A DNA stretch of 64,000 nt from Anadara kagoshimensis (Eukaryota > Mollusca > Bivalvia > Arcoida > Arcidae): the NCBI GenBank assembly GCA_021292105.1, contig CM037865.1, positions 67,441,130 through 67,505,129 of the forward strand, in the 5' to 3' direction. A program made the position numbers and the translations under genes. Below the pieces are notes generated by a model that was given only the letters and a program-made list of their open reading frames with translations, was not told the DNA's origin and made no database searches. This document shows positions 45,974 through 57,550 of this stretch, in pieces. The first letter of the stretch is position 1. Each line of letters begins with the position of its first letter.

Positions 45974-46216
45974 TATAGGCAAACAACAATGACCTGTCCG
46001 TGTGACCTTTCATTAGGAATATTCATATAGGAGGGTCCACCCAATACATAGGTAGTGTTAGGATTCGCACTTAATACATATACACATTGTCCATGATTAG
46101 TGTTCACATCAGGTAAACAAAATATACACTCATTATCCCTATTACGTGAATTAACTCGTCCATAATGAATATTTAAATCAAAGGTCAAGCGGACAGGTCA
46201 ATGTTGTTTACCTATA
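45974..46216. mobile_element. MITE family M1, complete copy
   Basis: A 243-bp element with ends TATAGGCAAACAACAATGAC and its inverse (TCAATGTTGTTTACCTATA). The inverted repeats extend about 37 bases through GACCTGTCC and TGACCTTT. Confidence 0.88.
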
Positions 46217-46342
46217 GTTAAAATATATTGATATATACAAACAACTCAACTCATGTGAAACCACATCGCAATAGTAACACAGCGCAAAAAGTTAATGCGT
46301 CGATGGCAAATACATAGAGCACAGGATCCATCGATAATTACT

Positions 46343-48170
46343 TTAAATTATTGACCAAAATTTAACTTGCCAACTTGGGTTGATTGACCAAGATTTGACT
46401 CGTCAACGTGGATTGATTGACCAAGATTTGACTCGTCAATGTGGATTAATTGACCATGATTTGACTCGTCAATGTGGATTGATTGACCAAATTTGACCTG
46501 CCAACGTGGATTGATTGACCAAGATTTGACTCGTCAATGTGGATTGATTGACCAAGATTTGACTCGTCAACGTAGATTGATTGACCAAGATTTGACTCGT
46601 CAATGTGGATTAATTGACCATGATTTGACTCGTCAATGTGGATTGATTGACCAAGATTTGACTCGTCAACGTAGATTGATTGACCAAGATTTGACTCGTC
46701 AATGTGGATTAATTGACCATGATTTGACTCGTCAATGTCGATTGATTGACCAAGATTTGACTCGTCAACGTGGATTGATTGACCAAGATTTGACTCGTCA
46801 ATGTGGATTAATTGACCATGATTTGACTCGTCAATGTGGATTCATTGACATTGATGTGGATTCATTGACCAAGATTTGACTCGTCAATGTGGATTGATTG
46901 ACATTGATGTGGATTGATTGACCAAGATTTGACTCGTCAATGTGGATTAATTGACCAAGATTTTACTCGTCAATGTGGATTAATTGACCATGATTTGACT
47001 CGTCAATGTCGATTGATTGACCAAGATTTGACTCGCCAACGTGAAATAATTGACCAAGATTTGACTCGTCAATGTGGATTAATTGACCATGATTTGACTC
47101 GTCAATGTCGATTGATTGACCAAGATTTGACTCGTCAATGTGGATCAATTGACAATGATTTGACTCGTCAATGTCGATTGATTGACCAAGATTTGACTCG
47201 TCAACGTGGATTGATTGACCAAGATTTGACTCGTCAATGTGGATCAATTGACCATGATTTGACTCGTCAATGTCGATTGATTGACCAAGATTTGACTCGT
47301 CAACGTGGATTGATTGACCAAGATTTGACTCGTCAATGTGGATCAATTGACCATGATTTGACTCGTCAATGTCGATTGATTGACCAAGATTTGACTCGTC
47401 AACGTGGATTGATTGACCAAGATTTGACTCGTCAACGTAGATTGATTGACCAAGATTTGACTCGTCAATATGGATTAATTGACATTGATTTGACTCGTCA
47501 ATGTGGATTGATTGACCAAGATTTGACTCGTCAACGTGGATTGATTGACCAAGATTTGACTCGTCAATGTGGATTGATTGACCAAAATTTGACTCGTCAA
47601 TGTGGATTGATTGACCAAAATTTGACTCGTCAGTGTGGATTGATTGACCAAGATTTGACTCGTCAACGTAGGTTGATTGACTAAGATTTGACTCGTCAAC
47701 GTGGATTGATTGACCAAAATTTGACTCGTCAACGTGGATTGATTGACTAAGATTTGACTCGTCAACGTGGATTGATTGACCAAGATTTGACTCGTCAACG
47801 TAGATTGATTGACCAAGATTTGACTCGTCAATATGGATTAATTGACATTGATTTGACTCGTCAATGTGGATTGATTGACCAAGATTTGACTCGTCAACGT
47901 GGATTGATTGACCAAGATTTGACTCGTCAATGTGGATTGATTGACCAAAATTTGACTCGTCAATGTGGATTGATTGACCAAAATTTGACTCGTCAGTGTG
48001 GATTGATTGACCAAGATTTGACTCGTCAACGTAGGTTGATTGACTAAGATTTGACTCGTCAACGTGGATTGATTGACCAAAATTTGACTCGTCAATGTGG
48101 ATTCAATTACCGAGATCTAACTCCAAAACGTGAGTCCAATGATCAGGATGGAACTCGCCAACGTTAATTC
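46343..48170 (+). repeat. 33-bp minisatellite with higher-order structure
   Basis: More than 50 units of a 33-base repeat built on GATTGACCAAGATTTGACTC and GTCAACGTGGATT. Variants are CAATG/CAACG and GACCATG/GACCAAG. A 363-base block of 11 units is duplicated (the TCAATATGG variant at 47463 recurs at 47826) and a 99-base three-unit block recurs at 47140-47400. End units diverge (46343-46390, 48100-48170). Each unit has an interrupted palindrome TTGACTCGTCAA. Open frames on both strands are a by-product of the 33-base period. The array ends about 80 bases before the start codon of the first transporter gene. Confidence 0.97.
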
Positions 48171-48248
48171 AAAGTAAAGTTACTTTTACTGTATCCAGTA
48201 TGAATATGATTCTTTGAATGTTATTATTTAACTTTGTTCTACGACAAA

Positions 48249-51200
48249 ATGGATTTTAACAAAGAACGTAGAAAAAGCCTTATGGTGGCAGGGGCAATCA
48301 GTACAACTGGTATATCTATACTGGATCCCATGCATAGGTCACTAACGGAGGAACCTGTACCGGACAACACAACAGATCTACCTGTATCAGACTTAACGCA
48401 CATCGAGACCAGAAATGACTTGAATACCTGTGGTAAGCATAATTTATAAAAAAAACTTTTAAACTGATAAGTTAGGTTAAATACGCAAAATTTCAACGGG
48501 GAAGTGAGGCCGGGTGCTTCGGAAGGATACGCTTCTCCTGTTTAGCTAGCTACACCCGCCACGTGTGTAATCAAAGTCGAGTAAAAATAACATCAAACAC
48601 TATGGGACGTCCAATATATCCAGGGTAATCCTAGACACAGAGACATCAAATTTATCAATAAATATTTGATGACATAAAACTTTTAAAGGGCCCTAATAAG
48701 CTTAGGCTTGCAGTATTTATTTGTAATCAGTCTGTTTCGTTGTATAAAGTTTCCAAGCTCAATCATTTTCAAATGTAGCCTTTCGTGGGCGTCATAATGA
48801 GTATAAGTCAAAATATGAAGCAGTACTTGATTGGTGGTTACTTTTATTTCAAGCTCACTAGGATAGATGACATTTGCATTGTTAAGAGACAGAATGTCAT
48901 CTATATATCTGTATATGAAGTTAAATGATTTGGCGACAGTCTTCATTCCTGATTTACCAAGGCTCTGCACAAATTCTGTTTCATAAGAAAAATAAAATTA
49001 ATGATATTTATAATTCTTGAGATTACGGTTTCATTGAAGATGTTTCAATATAAAGTTTCATATATGCTATTATTGCTAATTTTCGGGACTTTTAAATGCC
49101 ATAAAAGTAAACATTTCTTTCATCATTATTTGACATTGGGACAATATATTCCGAACAAATAAAATGATTTTTTCTGCTGCGAGTTACAGACGTACCAGAT
49201 AAGTTAGGTACTGATAGTTTACACGTTAATCAGCTTATCTATATGTGTACAAGTGACAAGCATTCGTGCTATTCATTAACATTTTTTTCGTTTTTCGTGC
49301 CATGCATTTAACAATCTATTTAACTTACATTTTACTAGCTATAAATAGTATAACATTTTGTTTATATAACCATAATTGTCAGGTTACTTGTTAAATGCAG
49401 AACTTAGTTATGATAGATTTTTTATCTACTGTAATAAAGGTTGTTGACTCATTAAATTGGAAGCTTCAGATAAATATTTCATTGTTATTTAGCAGATTAC
49501 AAACAACAGAAGCCAAAGATGATATCAACACCTCGGAAAGTTGTGAACCTCTTTTCCGGATATTTCTTTATATTCCTGGCTCACGGATTTCCATTCCAGC
49601 TTTCCGTCATATATGTGGATCTTCTTGAAGATTTCCAAGAAAGCAGGGCAATGACGTCGTCTATAATATCAGTTTGTATGGGTGTATTCTATATATCAGG
49701 TAATTAATACTATAAATTAGGTATTTATTCAAATTTGTGTTCATTACATGATTTGACCAAAGACGTTATAAAATACTGTAGCTATCTAATCAGGAGGTGC
49801 TTACCCGGAGCACCTGACCCGACATCCCTGGTGGAAGTTCACGTGTCTAAAGTAACTTGTTAGTTTCAAAGTTTTTACTTTACGTCTGGATTAGTATGTA
49901 TTGATATATGACTTAACATGTTTAAATTTTACAGTACAGGACGCCCGTTTTGGAAAAAGTCCTCTTAATCAGAAGTGCCCTGACAAAAGTTGTGGGAATG
50001 CAAATATTTTTAAAATGTTAAAAATGAGATAAATAAATGGAGCAAAACTATACCAAAAATAAACTGTATAAACACCCTAACGGTTTCAAGGTCAATATCA
50101 CATTGATGAAGCAACAATTCCAATACATCCGAAGCAATTTATCTGTGTTAAGAACAAATTTAAGCACATCTTTTCAGTTAGTCATTTTGGACACAAAAAT
50201 CCGTTCGTCGAGTTAACAAAAACAAACCTACCAAATATTCATCTTTTGATAAGGCGTACCACAGTATGGATTAGTAATTGCAAACGTAGCTACCAAACTC
50301 TGTCTCGATAGGCTCAATATTCTGTTTCCTTTCAAATTATAAAACAGAACCGAATCAGGAATTAAATGTTTAAATATTATTAATCAGTCATAGGATCTTC
50401 AAAAGGTTCAAATGAAACAGAAATATAGGATGTAAGACTTATTCCATGTATTTTGTATTTATAAAGGTATACTATCAGGCCTTCTGATTAAAAGATGTGG
50501 TGTCAGATGGGCCGGTATTATCGGTGGTGTTGTCGTATCTGCCTCAATATCCGTGTCTAGTTTTGCTGCTAGTGTTATTTATCTTATCATATCTATTGGA
50601 ATTTGTTCAGGTAAGTAAATACGGCACAGGTCGTGCTTCATTTTAGTAAGCCTCATTAGCCATTGGGAAGACCTGAAGGTGTGCTGCGTCAATGTGAGAA
50701 AGCGCATATGCAGTTTTAAGAGCAAACTATTTCAAGAAACGTCTGAATTGCAGGTGTTTTCTGTTTCTGCACGAATACCTGAAAGATTGCTTTTGCAATC
50801 GTTTATGACGTTGTCAGCAAATTTTGGGAATTTATTCACACAATTCCTACAGAATACTGTCATAACTATAGTATAGCTATGTATTATACTTCATTCCAGT
50901 TATTGATGAGTATTTTAATTATTCACAATTTTTTAAGGGATTTAAATACGTTAATAACAGTCAAAAACAAACATACTAATCCAGGTCCGAATGAAAAGTA
51001 CTTCCTCTTTAGCTAGCTACTCCTGCCACATGTGTAATCAAAATTGTGTGAAAGGTACATGGAACTATGGGACGTCAAATATATCCAGGGAAATCCTGGA
51101 CACAGAGACATCAAACTTATCAACAATACTGTGATGAAGCCATAAAACTGTTTGAGGGCCTTGATCAGCTTAAACTTGCAATATACCCGGGTCAACAATT

Positions 51201-54106
51201 TTTTTGCAAGCAGCCTGCTTCGTTGTACAAAGTGTCACTAGTGGGAACAAGCTCTACCATAACGTATTTTTTGGGAAACAAACACACCATAAGCAGGAGA
51301 ATCAGGTATATTGCTGCATAGAAAACAAAAGTTGACGATAGGAAAATTGAAGTCATCACGTTTGTCATAAAGTTTCAAATGTAGCCTCCTTTCGTGTGCG
51401 TCATAATTCATGTTTAAGTCTAAATATGAAGCAGAACTCGAGGAATCAGTCGTATCTTTTATTCAAGCTCACTATGATAGATGACATTTACATAGTCTCC
51501 AAATTTAGGATTGTTCAGAGACAGAACGTCATTTATACATCTGTTTGTGAGTTAAATGATTTAGCGACAGTCTTCTCTCCAGATTAAATAGGATTCTGCA
51601 TAATTCTGCTTCATAAGAATAAAGAAACAGATCAGCAAGCAATGGTGCACAGTTTGTGCCCATAAATAACAATTTATTTTAACCTACACAAATGCAAGTT
51701 CCTTGAATTCAAATACGGGAAGTTTACTTTAACATATACTTAAAATATTTGACCGAGGTTTCAAGATCACGAAAAGTGACACATATTTAAAACTGTTGAA
51801 TAATATAAACACTGGGTAATTTGAATGTGCAATCATAAGAATAACGCAATAGTAAACCACAATTTTATTTTCATGTTTTTCTCGACATTATTGTGAATTT
51901 GTGAAAACCACATTTTGGAGATCACTTTTTAACTATTGAGACCAACAAATATAAAAAACATTGACTAAATTGTTTGTAAAGACGACGTGGTTCACGTACG
52001 TTTGTAGGATCATAACTAGATTGTTGTAATGTCGACAAGATTAATTTACATTTGTGTGTTCATTACCTGGCTTGTTTTAAAAAGAAAACTGAATTATGTA
52101 ATTTAAATCTTATTTCATTTATAGGTTTTGGATTTTCAGTTTTGTATATAAATTCGTCAGCGTGTGTAGCTCCACATTTCAAGGATAGAAGCCTTAATTT
52201 AGCCCTGTTATCACTGTCATTTGCATCAGGAGCTGGTTGGATGGCATTTCCGTATATCTTCGAGTACCTTATTGATCAGTACACGTGGAGAGGAACATTC
52301 TTAATCATCGGCGGAATATGTTTAAACTGTATACCGGCATCATTGCTGTTAGTAAGGAATAATCTCACTGAAAGTGGTAGAAGGCTAGTTGAAACCAAAC
52401 AAGAAAAAAGTAGTTTGAAAGAAAATGTAACAGACAAGCTACAACAGGCCAGTCCGAAACAAAAGACCGTCTCTTTTGATCGTATCGTTCGTAACGTACA
52501 TATAATACCTAAAGACTTAAAGAACTTTGAATTTTGGACGTATGCCTTAGGTTTGTCTATCAGCTTATCGACATTAAATGCTTCTAAATTATCGATCATA
52601 GATTTTTACGAGTTTAAAAATCTGAGTAGATCTGATTCTGTTTTAATATTCTTTATAATGAATGTATCTGGTACAGTTGGTCGGATTATACCCATTATTA
52701 TGAAGCATATACCTCATATAGGTATACTATTTGTGAATTCTCTTATGGCAGCATTAGGATCTGTAGCTTTAGCAATGTTAGCGATTTCCTACTCTTTTCT
52801 TGAAATAACAGCAGCTTCATGTTGTTTTGGTGTATCACTTGGATGTATATTGACAATGATTCCGTTGACCGTTTACAAACTGATCCACATACATCGATAT
52901 GAGGTGGGAATTGGTATAGCAATGACTCTTACTGGTATAGGCATTGTTATCGCAGGGCCAGTTTCCGGTAAGTACAACAATATTATAGATTTAACGTCTG
53001 CCTGATACGCATAACATTAAACGCCGTAGATACCGCAAAACGATCTAGTTTTGGGAGATTAATACACTCCTACGCATGTAACAGTTTGAATAAGAGTCCG
53101 TTATGTAGGATAAACTACAAAAATTGTTATTCATTATAAACTTCAAGAATAAACATTTGAAACGCATTCAATATTTCTAAATTTTGAAGAATTGGATTTT
53201 ATTCTTTCACAAGATTACGGTTAAAAAATGTGATTTCCATTTCTCAAGTGTGAGACAAAGAAATCACATATGGTTAAACAAGATACTGTTCTGTCACTTG
53301 TGTGACAAAAGTATGTTTTAGTCAGACGGTTGAACACGTAATACTGTCAGTACTCTTTCTAACGCAAGATGTTATTTGGTTCCACTCTGACTTGTCATTT
53401 TGTTCTTGTCGGATCTGTAAGTACATTTTGGTTCAGTCGCTTTGGTACTTTAATATACCATATATACATATATATATAAAAGGATGTTACATATTATACC
53501 AGTTTTCATTTTACAGCACTAGACGGTAGCTTTGGAATACAATTCTTATCAGTAGTGCATGGACCAAAATCATAAACCAAAATTGTTTTCAAGATGTTGA
53601 AAAGATACCCAAATGACCAAAATATATTATACAAAATTCAGCTAAGGAAATATTTTGTATGAGGGATTATACCTTAGTTTATCAGGAGTTTATACGAGAT
53701 GTAAGATAGTCAAAAATCAAAAGCCAGTGTTAAGATAACCGATAACAAAACTTTTATTTTGGATTTTTTACTTAGTGATGCTACTAGCATAATATTTTTA
53801 TGGTTCTTATTATTTTACATAATTATAAAATCAGCGGTTTATAAACACATTTAAATCATCTAGTAAGACAAAGCATTCAGGTATCAACAATGACTATATT
53901 ATTTCCATATATGATCGGGGTACGTAACGTTAAATGTGTCACTTTGTGTTTCAGGCTACTTGCAGGATGTCTCAGGATCCTTCGACATCTCATTATATAG
54001 TGCCTCTGCCAGTATGATATGTGCGGCTATTTGTTTTTTGGTTGCGGAAGCAGCAAGAAAATACCGCCACAAGAAAGACAAAAAATTAGTGTTATCTGGC
54101 GAGTAA
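48249..54106 (+). CDS. SLC16/monocarboxylate transporter-like protein, paralog A
   Basis: Five exons: 48249-48432, 49496-49699, 50467-50610, 52125-52967, 53955-54106, all GT-AG and phase 1; 508 residues. The cytosolic N-terminus (MDFNKERRKSL) is followed by a major-facilitator fold: TM1 region GYFFIFLAHGFPFQLSV, TM2-3 around SIISVCMGV and LLIKRCGVRWAG, the MCT loop PHFKDRSLNLALL (residues about 190-202), a long charged loop in exon 4 and six further helices, ending KKLVLSGE. It would move small carboxylates or related solutes across a plasma membrane; the substrate is not predictable. A minisatellite lies just upstream and no TATA box is visible. Introns hold three Penelope-like pieces and repeat R3/R4. 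Confidence 0.9.
48500..48975 (-). mobile_element. Penelope-like element: degenerate RT end plus tail
   Basis: The minus strand from 48970 encodes FIYRYIDDILSLNN, then VIYPSELEIK, DAHERLHLK and NKYCKPKLIRAL with internal deletions, followed by the tail to 48500. It lies in intron 1 of paralog A. Confidence 0.85.
49770..49905 (+). mobile_element. Penelope-like tail
   Basis: TAATCAGGAGGTGCTTACCC, then GGTGGAAGTTCACGTGTC and GTCTGGATTAGTATG. Intron 2 of paralog A. Confidence 0.75.
50965..51640 (-). mobile_element. Penelope-like element: RT end plus 3' UTR
   Basis: The plus strand starts AACAAACATACTAATCCAGG, carries the tail in reverse, then RT C-terminal codons, the GGAACAAGCTCTACC (RACS) boundary and RT sequence back to the YxDD region near 51530. 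It lies in intron 3 of paralog A and has no counterpart in paralog B. Confidence 0.85.
53295..53660 (+). repeat. Dispersed repeats R4 plus R3
   Basis: 53295-53505 matches 55656-55865 (AGTATGTTTTAGTCAGACGG, ATACTGTCAGTACTCTTTC). 53505-53660 is R3 (TTTACAGCACTAGACGGTAG to CAGCTAAGGAAATATTTTG). Both copies keep the same order, so R4 and R3 may be one element. Intron 4 of paralog A. Confidence 0.75.
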
Positions 54107-54214
54107 ATAACTCCACAGTTAACAGGCAATCAGTGTAACCCGAGCTGAACGTTTAAACGTGGTAGAATACAGTAAATTAAGAATATGCTGAATTCAGTAA
54201 AGATTTGATTCAAT

Positions 54215-54570
54215 TGCAAACACGAGGTGCTTAATCCCCCTCGCAGTCGGTCTCACTTCCTTGGTTGAATTTAACGCGTGTTCTTAATTTGCTAAATAAA
54301 TTTCTTAATATCATTCCCTGAGGGGAAAATCCATTGAGAAATGGCAACATAAAATTAATAACAAAAGATTTATTCTGAAATGGAAGTGAAAGTGAAAGGA
54401 ACAATTCAGTAGAATTCTAAGTTATCTAGTGTCTTGATAAAGTTTGTGAAGCCGAGATGTTGACTAAGAGCTAAATTTATATTGTCATTTTTTAAATTTG
54501 CTAGTTTTAAAGTTTTTACTTTGCTTTTAAAATGTGATAATGACGAGTATTAGTATTGTTGTTTTTTATT
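54215..54570 (+). mobile_element. Penelope-like tail split by a 200-bp insertion
   Basis: Tail sequence runs to 54294 (CGGTCTCACTTCCTTGGTTG) and resumes at 54495 (TTTTAAAGTTTTTACTTTGC). The 9-base AATTTGCTA is present on both sides of the insert (54286-54294 and 54495-54503), as a target-site duplication. Confidence 0.65.
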
Positions 54571-55374
54571 TTAATCACATTTTTATAATTTAAAGTAGTT
54601 TGACAATAAATGGCGTGCATGTTTTTGTTTGTTCCGTAGATTCAAGTCGGTGTTTGGTTTCTTAAAGCATTGTTTCGAACAGATAGAAAACAGTTTAATC
54701 ATATTTTACCCCTTTGTTTTGAAAAGCTAGATTTAAGTTTCTTCAAGCATTGTTTGGAACAGATAGAGCGAACGTGTTAAGATTCGAGGTCAATACACGT
54801 AATTGTCCTCCGTGAATATTTTTACCATTTTGGTGTTTCTGGCTAAAGTGTGTGTGATCAATATTTACAGTTCTAATTGTTGCTTCCAATGTATTCGAAA
54901 AATGTTAAAACGTAAATCTGGAAATTCAAAGAAACTTAAAATAGACATAGAACATATATTGAAGTGAAGGTGACTAACGGTCAGTGAACAAAAAACTAAG
55001 GATAGATTCTGAAAAATGTGACAATAATGAAGTGAAGTAATTAGTCAACCAAACATTGTTTTATGAGACAAAAATAAGGTTGTTATTATATTAAATAACA
55101 TTTTGTTTTCATCAACCGGCAAAACTTTACAAAATAAAGATTAAACACAATGCTCAAACAAATAACTCACAGTATGTCCAAGAAACAGAAACGTGGATGT
55201 AAACATTACAAACCATTTTTTGGAATTTTGCAGCACTAGTAACCCTTTGGTTTTTCTAAACGAAATGTCACCCATTTTCATTGCTATTTCATTGCAAAGA
55301 ATAATTTGTACAGTTGAAGATTTTTAATGTTCGTCTGCTACTATCTTTAGCATTAATGTTAACCCGTCAAGTGT
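54571..55374. other. No gene seen between the two transporter genes
   Basis: AT-rich intergenic sequence without supported features. Confidence 0.4.
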
Positions 55375-55655
55375 GTAATCAAAATTTTGTGAAAAGAACA
55401 TGGAAGTATGGGACGTCAAATATATACAGGGCAAACCCGGACACAGAGACATCAAACTTATCAACAATACTATGATGCCGACCATAAAACTTTTTGAGGG
55501 CCTTGATAAGCCTAGGCTTGCAATATTCATGAGTCAATAGTTTATTTGCAAGCAGCCTGCTTCGTTGTACAAAGTCCCCGTAACTCTACCATAGCGTATT
55601 AGTTTGGAAACAAATATATCATAAGCAGGAGAAGCAGGTATATAGCTGAATAGAA
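55375..55655 (-). mobile_element. Penelope-like element 3' end
   Basis: RT C-terminal codons in reverse (GAGGGCCTTGATAAGCCTAG, TTGTACAAAG), continuing into CTCTACCATAGCGTATTAG and TATATCATAAGCAGGAGAAG of the RT. Confidence 0.8.
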
Positions 55656-55870
55656 ACTTGTGTCAAAAGTATGTTCTAATCAGACGGTTGAATATGTAAT
55701 ACTGTCAGTGCTTTCTAACGCAAGATGTGAATTGTTTCTACTCTGACTTGTCATTACATTCTTGTCAGATTTGTAAGTTCGTTTTCGTTCTGCCGCTTTG
55801 ATTCTTTAATATATAAGGACGTTACATATTACACCAGTTTTAATTTCAAAGCACTAGACAGTTGTTCTAC
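55656..55870 (+). repeat. Dispersed repeat R4, second copy
   Basis: Matches 53295-53530 including AATACTGTCAGTGCTTTC, ACTCTGACTTGTCATT and the start of R3 (AAAGCACTAGACAG). Confidence 0.75.
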
Positions 55871-56094
55871 ATTTTCTCTTTAGCGTTAATGTTATTGAAG
55901 ATTACTGAAATTCTAATCTCAATAAATGTTTTATTCTACTTTGATGTTTTATTCCAGGATATTTTGTAATTTTCATTGAACCGTTTGAATTAATAAAGTA
56001 TTTTTCATAAGATATAAGATTTTTGTTGAAAGTATCCTCCTGACAGTTATTGCTGCAAAGACCGAACAGAAACTAAATAAACTAGAAAAACTGT

Positions 56095-56340
56095 GAGCCA
56101 CAAGCTCACAAAAAATACCCCCGCTCCCAAAAATCCATCAGATCAAATTTTTAAATAGGTGGTGCACATCTACATTATATCACAAAGATTGTGTGAAAGT
56201 TTCATGAAAAACCATTGAAGGGTTTAGGAGTTGCGGATAAGAGATAGGTACCCTAAGGTGTAACGGAAGGACGGACGGACACACGGACGGACACCCCTAT
56301 CACTATATACCCCCACGTTTTAAGCGGGGGGTATAAAAAG
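56095..56340. mobile_element. MITE-like element with GGAC microsatellite
   Basis: The left end AATACCCCCGCT and right end AGCGGGGGGTAT are inverted repeats. A (GGAC)n stretch at 56265-56295 and CCCTATCACTATATACCCCC precede the right end. This layout is common in molluscan dispersed elements. Confidence 0.7.
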
Positions 56341-57186
56341 TTAAAGAAACTTGAATTGAAAGTATATATCACAGAGAGGATAGATTGAGCAAACAGTCAT
56401 TGATGATATAGTCGATCTGTTTGATTATTCTTATTAAAAATATACAGCATAGAAAATGTCTATCAATACATGTTTAATGTACTATTGTGGACATATTTAA
56501 AAATAGTTTGGGGTTGAGAATATTAAATTTCACCATCCCATGAATGTAACATTTATATTATCAAATGGTAGACAGCTGTAAACATTTTGATAAAGCACAC
56601 GTCACCAAAATGAAAACTCCTGAAAGGGTTGTCCACACACTTATCAAGGGTTTCCATTCATTTAATTCATGATCTATTGAGCACTGCAACCTTGCAATTA
56701 CTAATCTTAAGTGTTTTAAATAAATGACCACGGCTGATGTATGTCAGTTTCATATTGTTGTGAAAATATATTGTAAAGCGGATCTTGATGATTATTTATT
56801 GTTAAGTAAGAAATGAATAAATGAATTCTTTATAATTATTACAAAACATTTGTCTACATTTATAAACAGTATTGAGTTGATAACTTTATTTAGTTTTATT
56901 TTTTATTAAAACACGGTCTATGGAACATGTCAATATGAGCTACAGGTAAATAGGTATATACGTCAACCTTCTTTGTGTGATACTGTATATATGTATTCAA
57001 ACTTCAAAAATATCCAGGTACCTGTATTTAGAATTTGAATAACTCAATTTATCTTAAACTTAATGACAAAAGGATTATAGTTAGACAGTGCGTTGAAAGT
57101 TGATAACACATAGCAACGGATGCATTTTATTCTAATTTAAGTGTAATTGATCAGTGTGTTACTGGCCAGCGCTGTTAAATATTTAA
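56341..57186. other. Upstream region of paralog B; no gene
   Basis: AT-rich sequence; the proximal promoter begins at the next feature. Confidence 0.4.
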
Positions 57187-57223
57187 TTCGCCAACCCTGG
57201 TACAATGACCAAAGTATATAAAG
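57187..57223 (+). promoter_or_regulatory. Minisatellite-like seed motif and TATA box of paralog B
   Basis: TTCGCCAACCCTGGTACAAT followed by GACCAAAG (57187-57214) is directly followed by TATATAAAG (57215-57223), 63 bases before the start codon. The seed resembles one unit of the 33-base repeat upstream of paralog A. In paralog A the last unit (ACTCGCCAACGTTAATTC) is followed by AAAGTAAAG, as if the TATA were deleted. Confidence 0.6.
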
Positions 57224-57285
57224 AATAGAATTGTTGGAAAGTTATTGTTTAATTTTGTCGAAAAAATCATTTTCAAGACAACAAA

Positions 57286-57474
57286 ATGAATTTTAACAAA
57301 GAGCGCAGAAAAAGCTTAACATTAGCAGGACCAATCATTACAATAGGCTCATCTATACTTGATCCAATACCAAAGTCACTACCGGAGGAACCTATTTCCG
57401 ACATCAATATAGATCTACCTTTCACAAACACAACGCAAAACAAAACCAGAAATGACTTCAGCACGTCTGGTAAG

Positions 57475-57550
<76 letters not shown>

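Noticed and set aside
46493..48095. Long open frames on both strands encoding 11-residue repeats (for example LIDQDLTRQ)
   Set aside because: They follow automatically from a stop-free repeat whose period is a multiple of three; both strands are open and there is no start context, splice site or composition signal.
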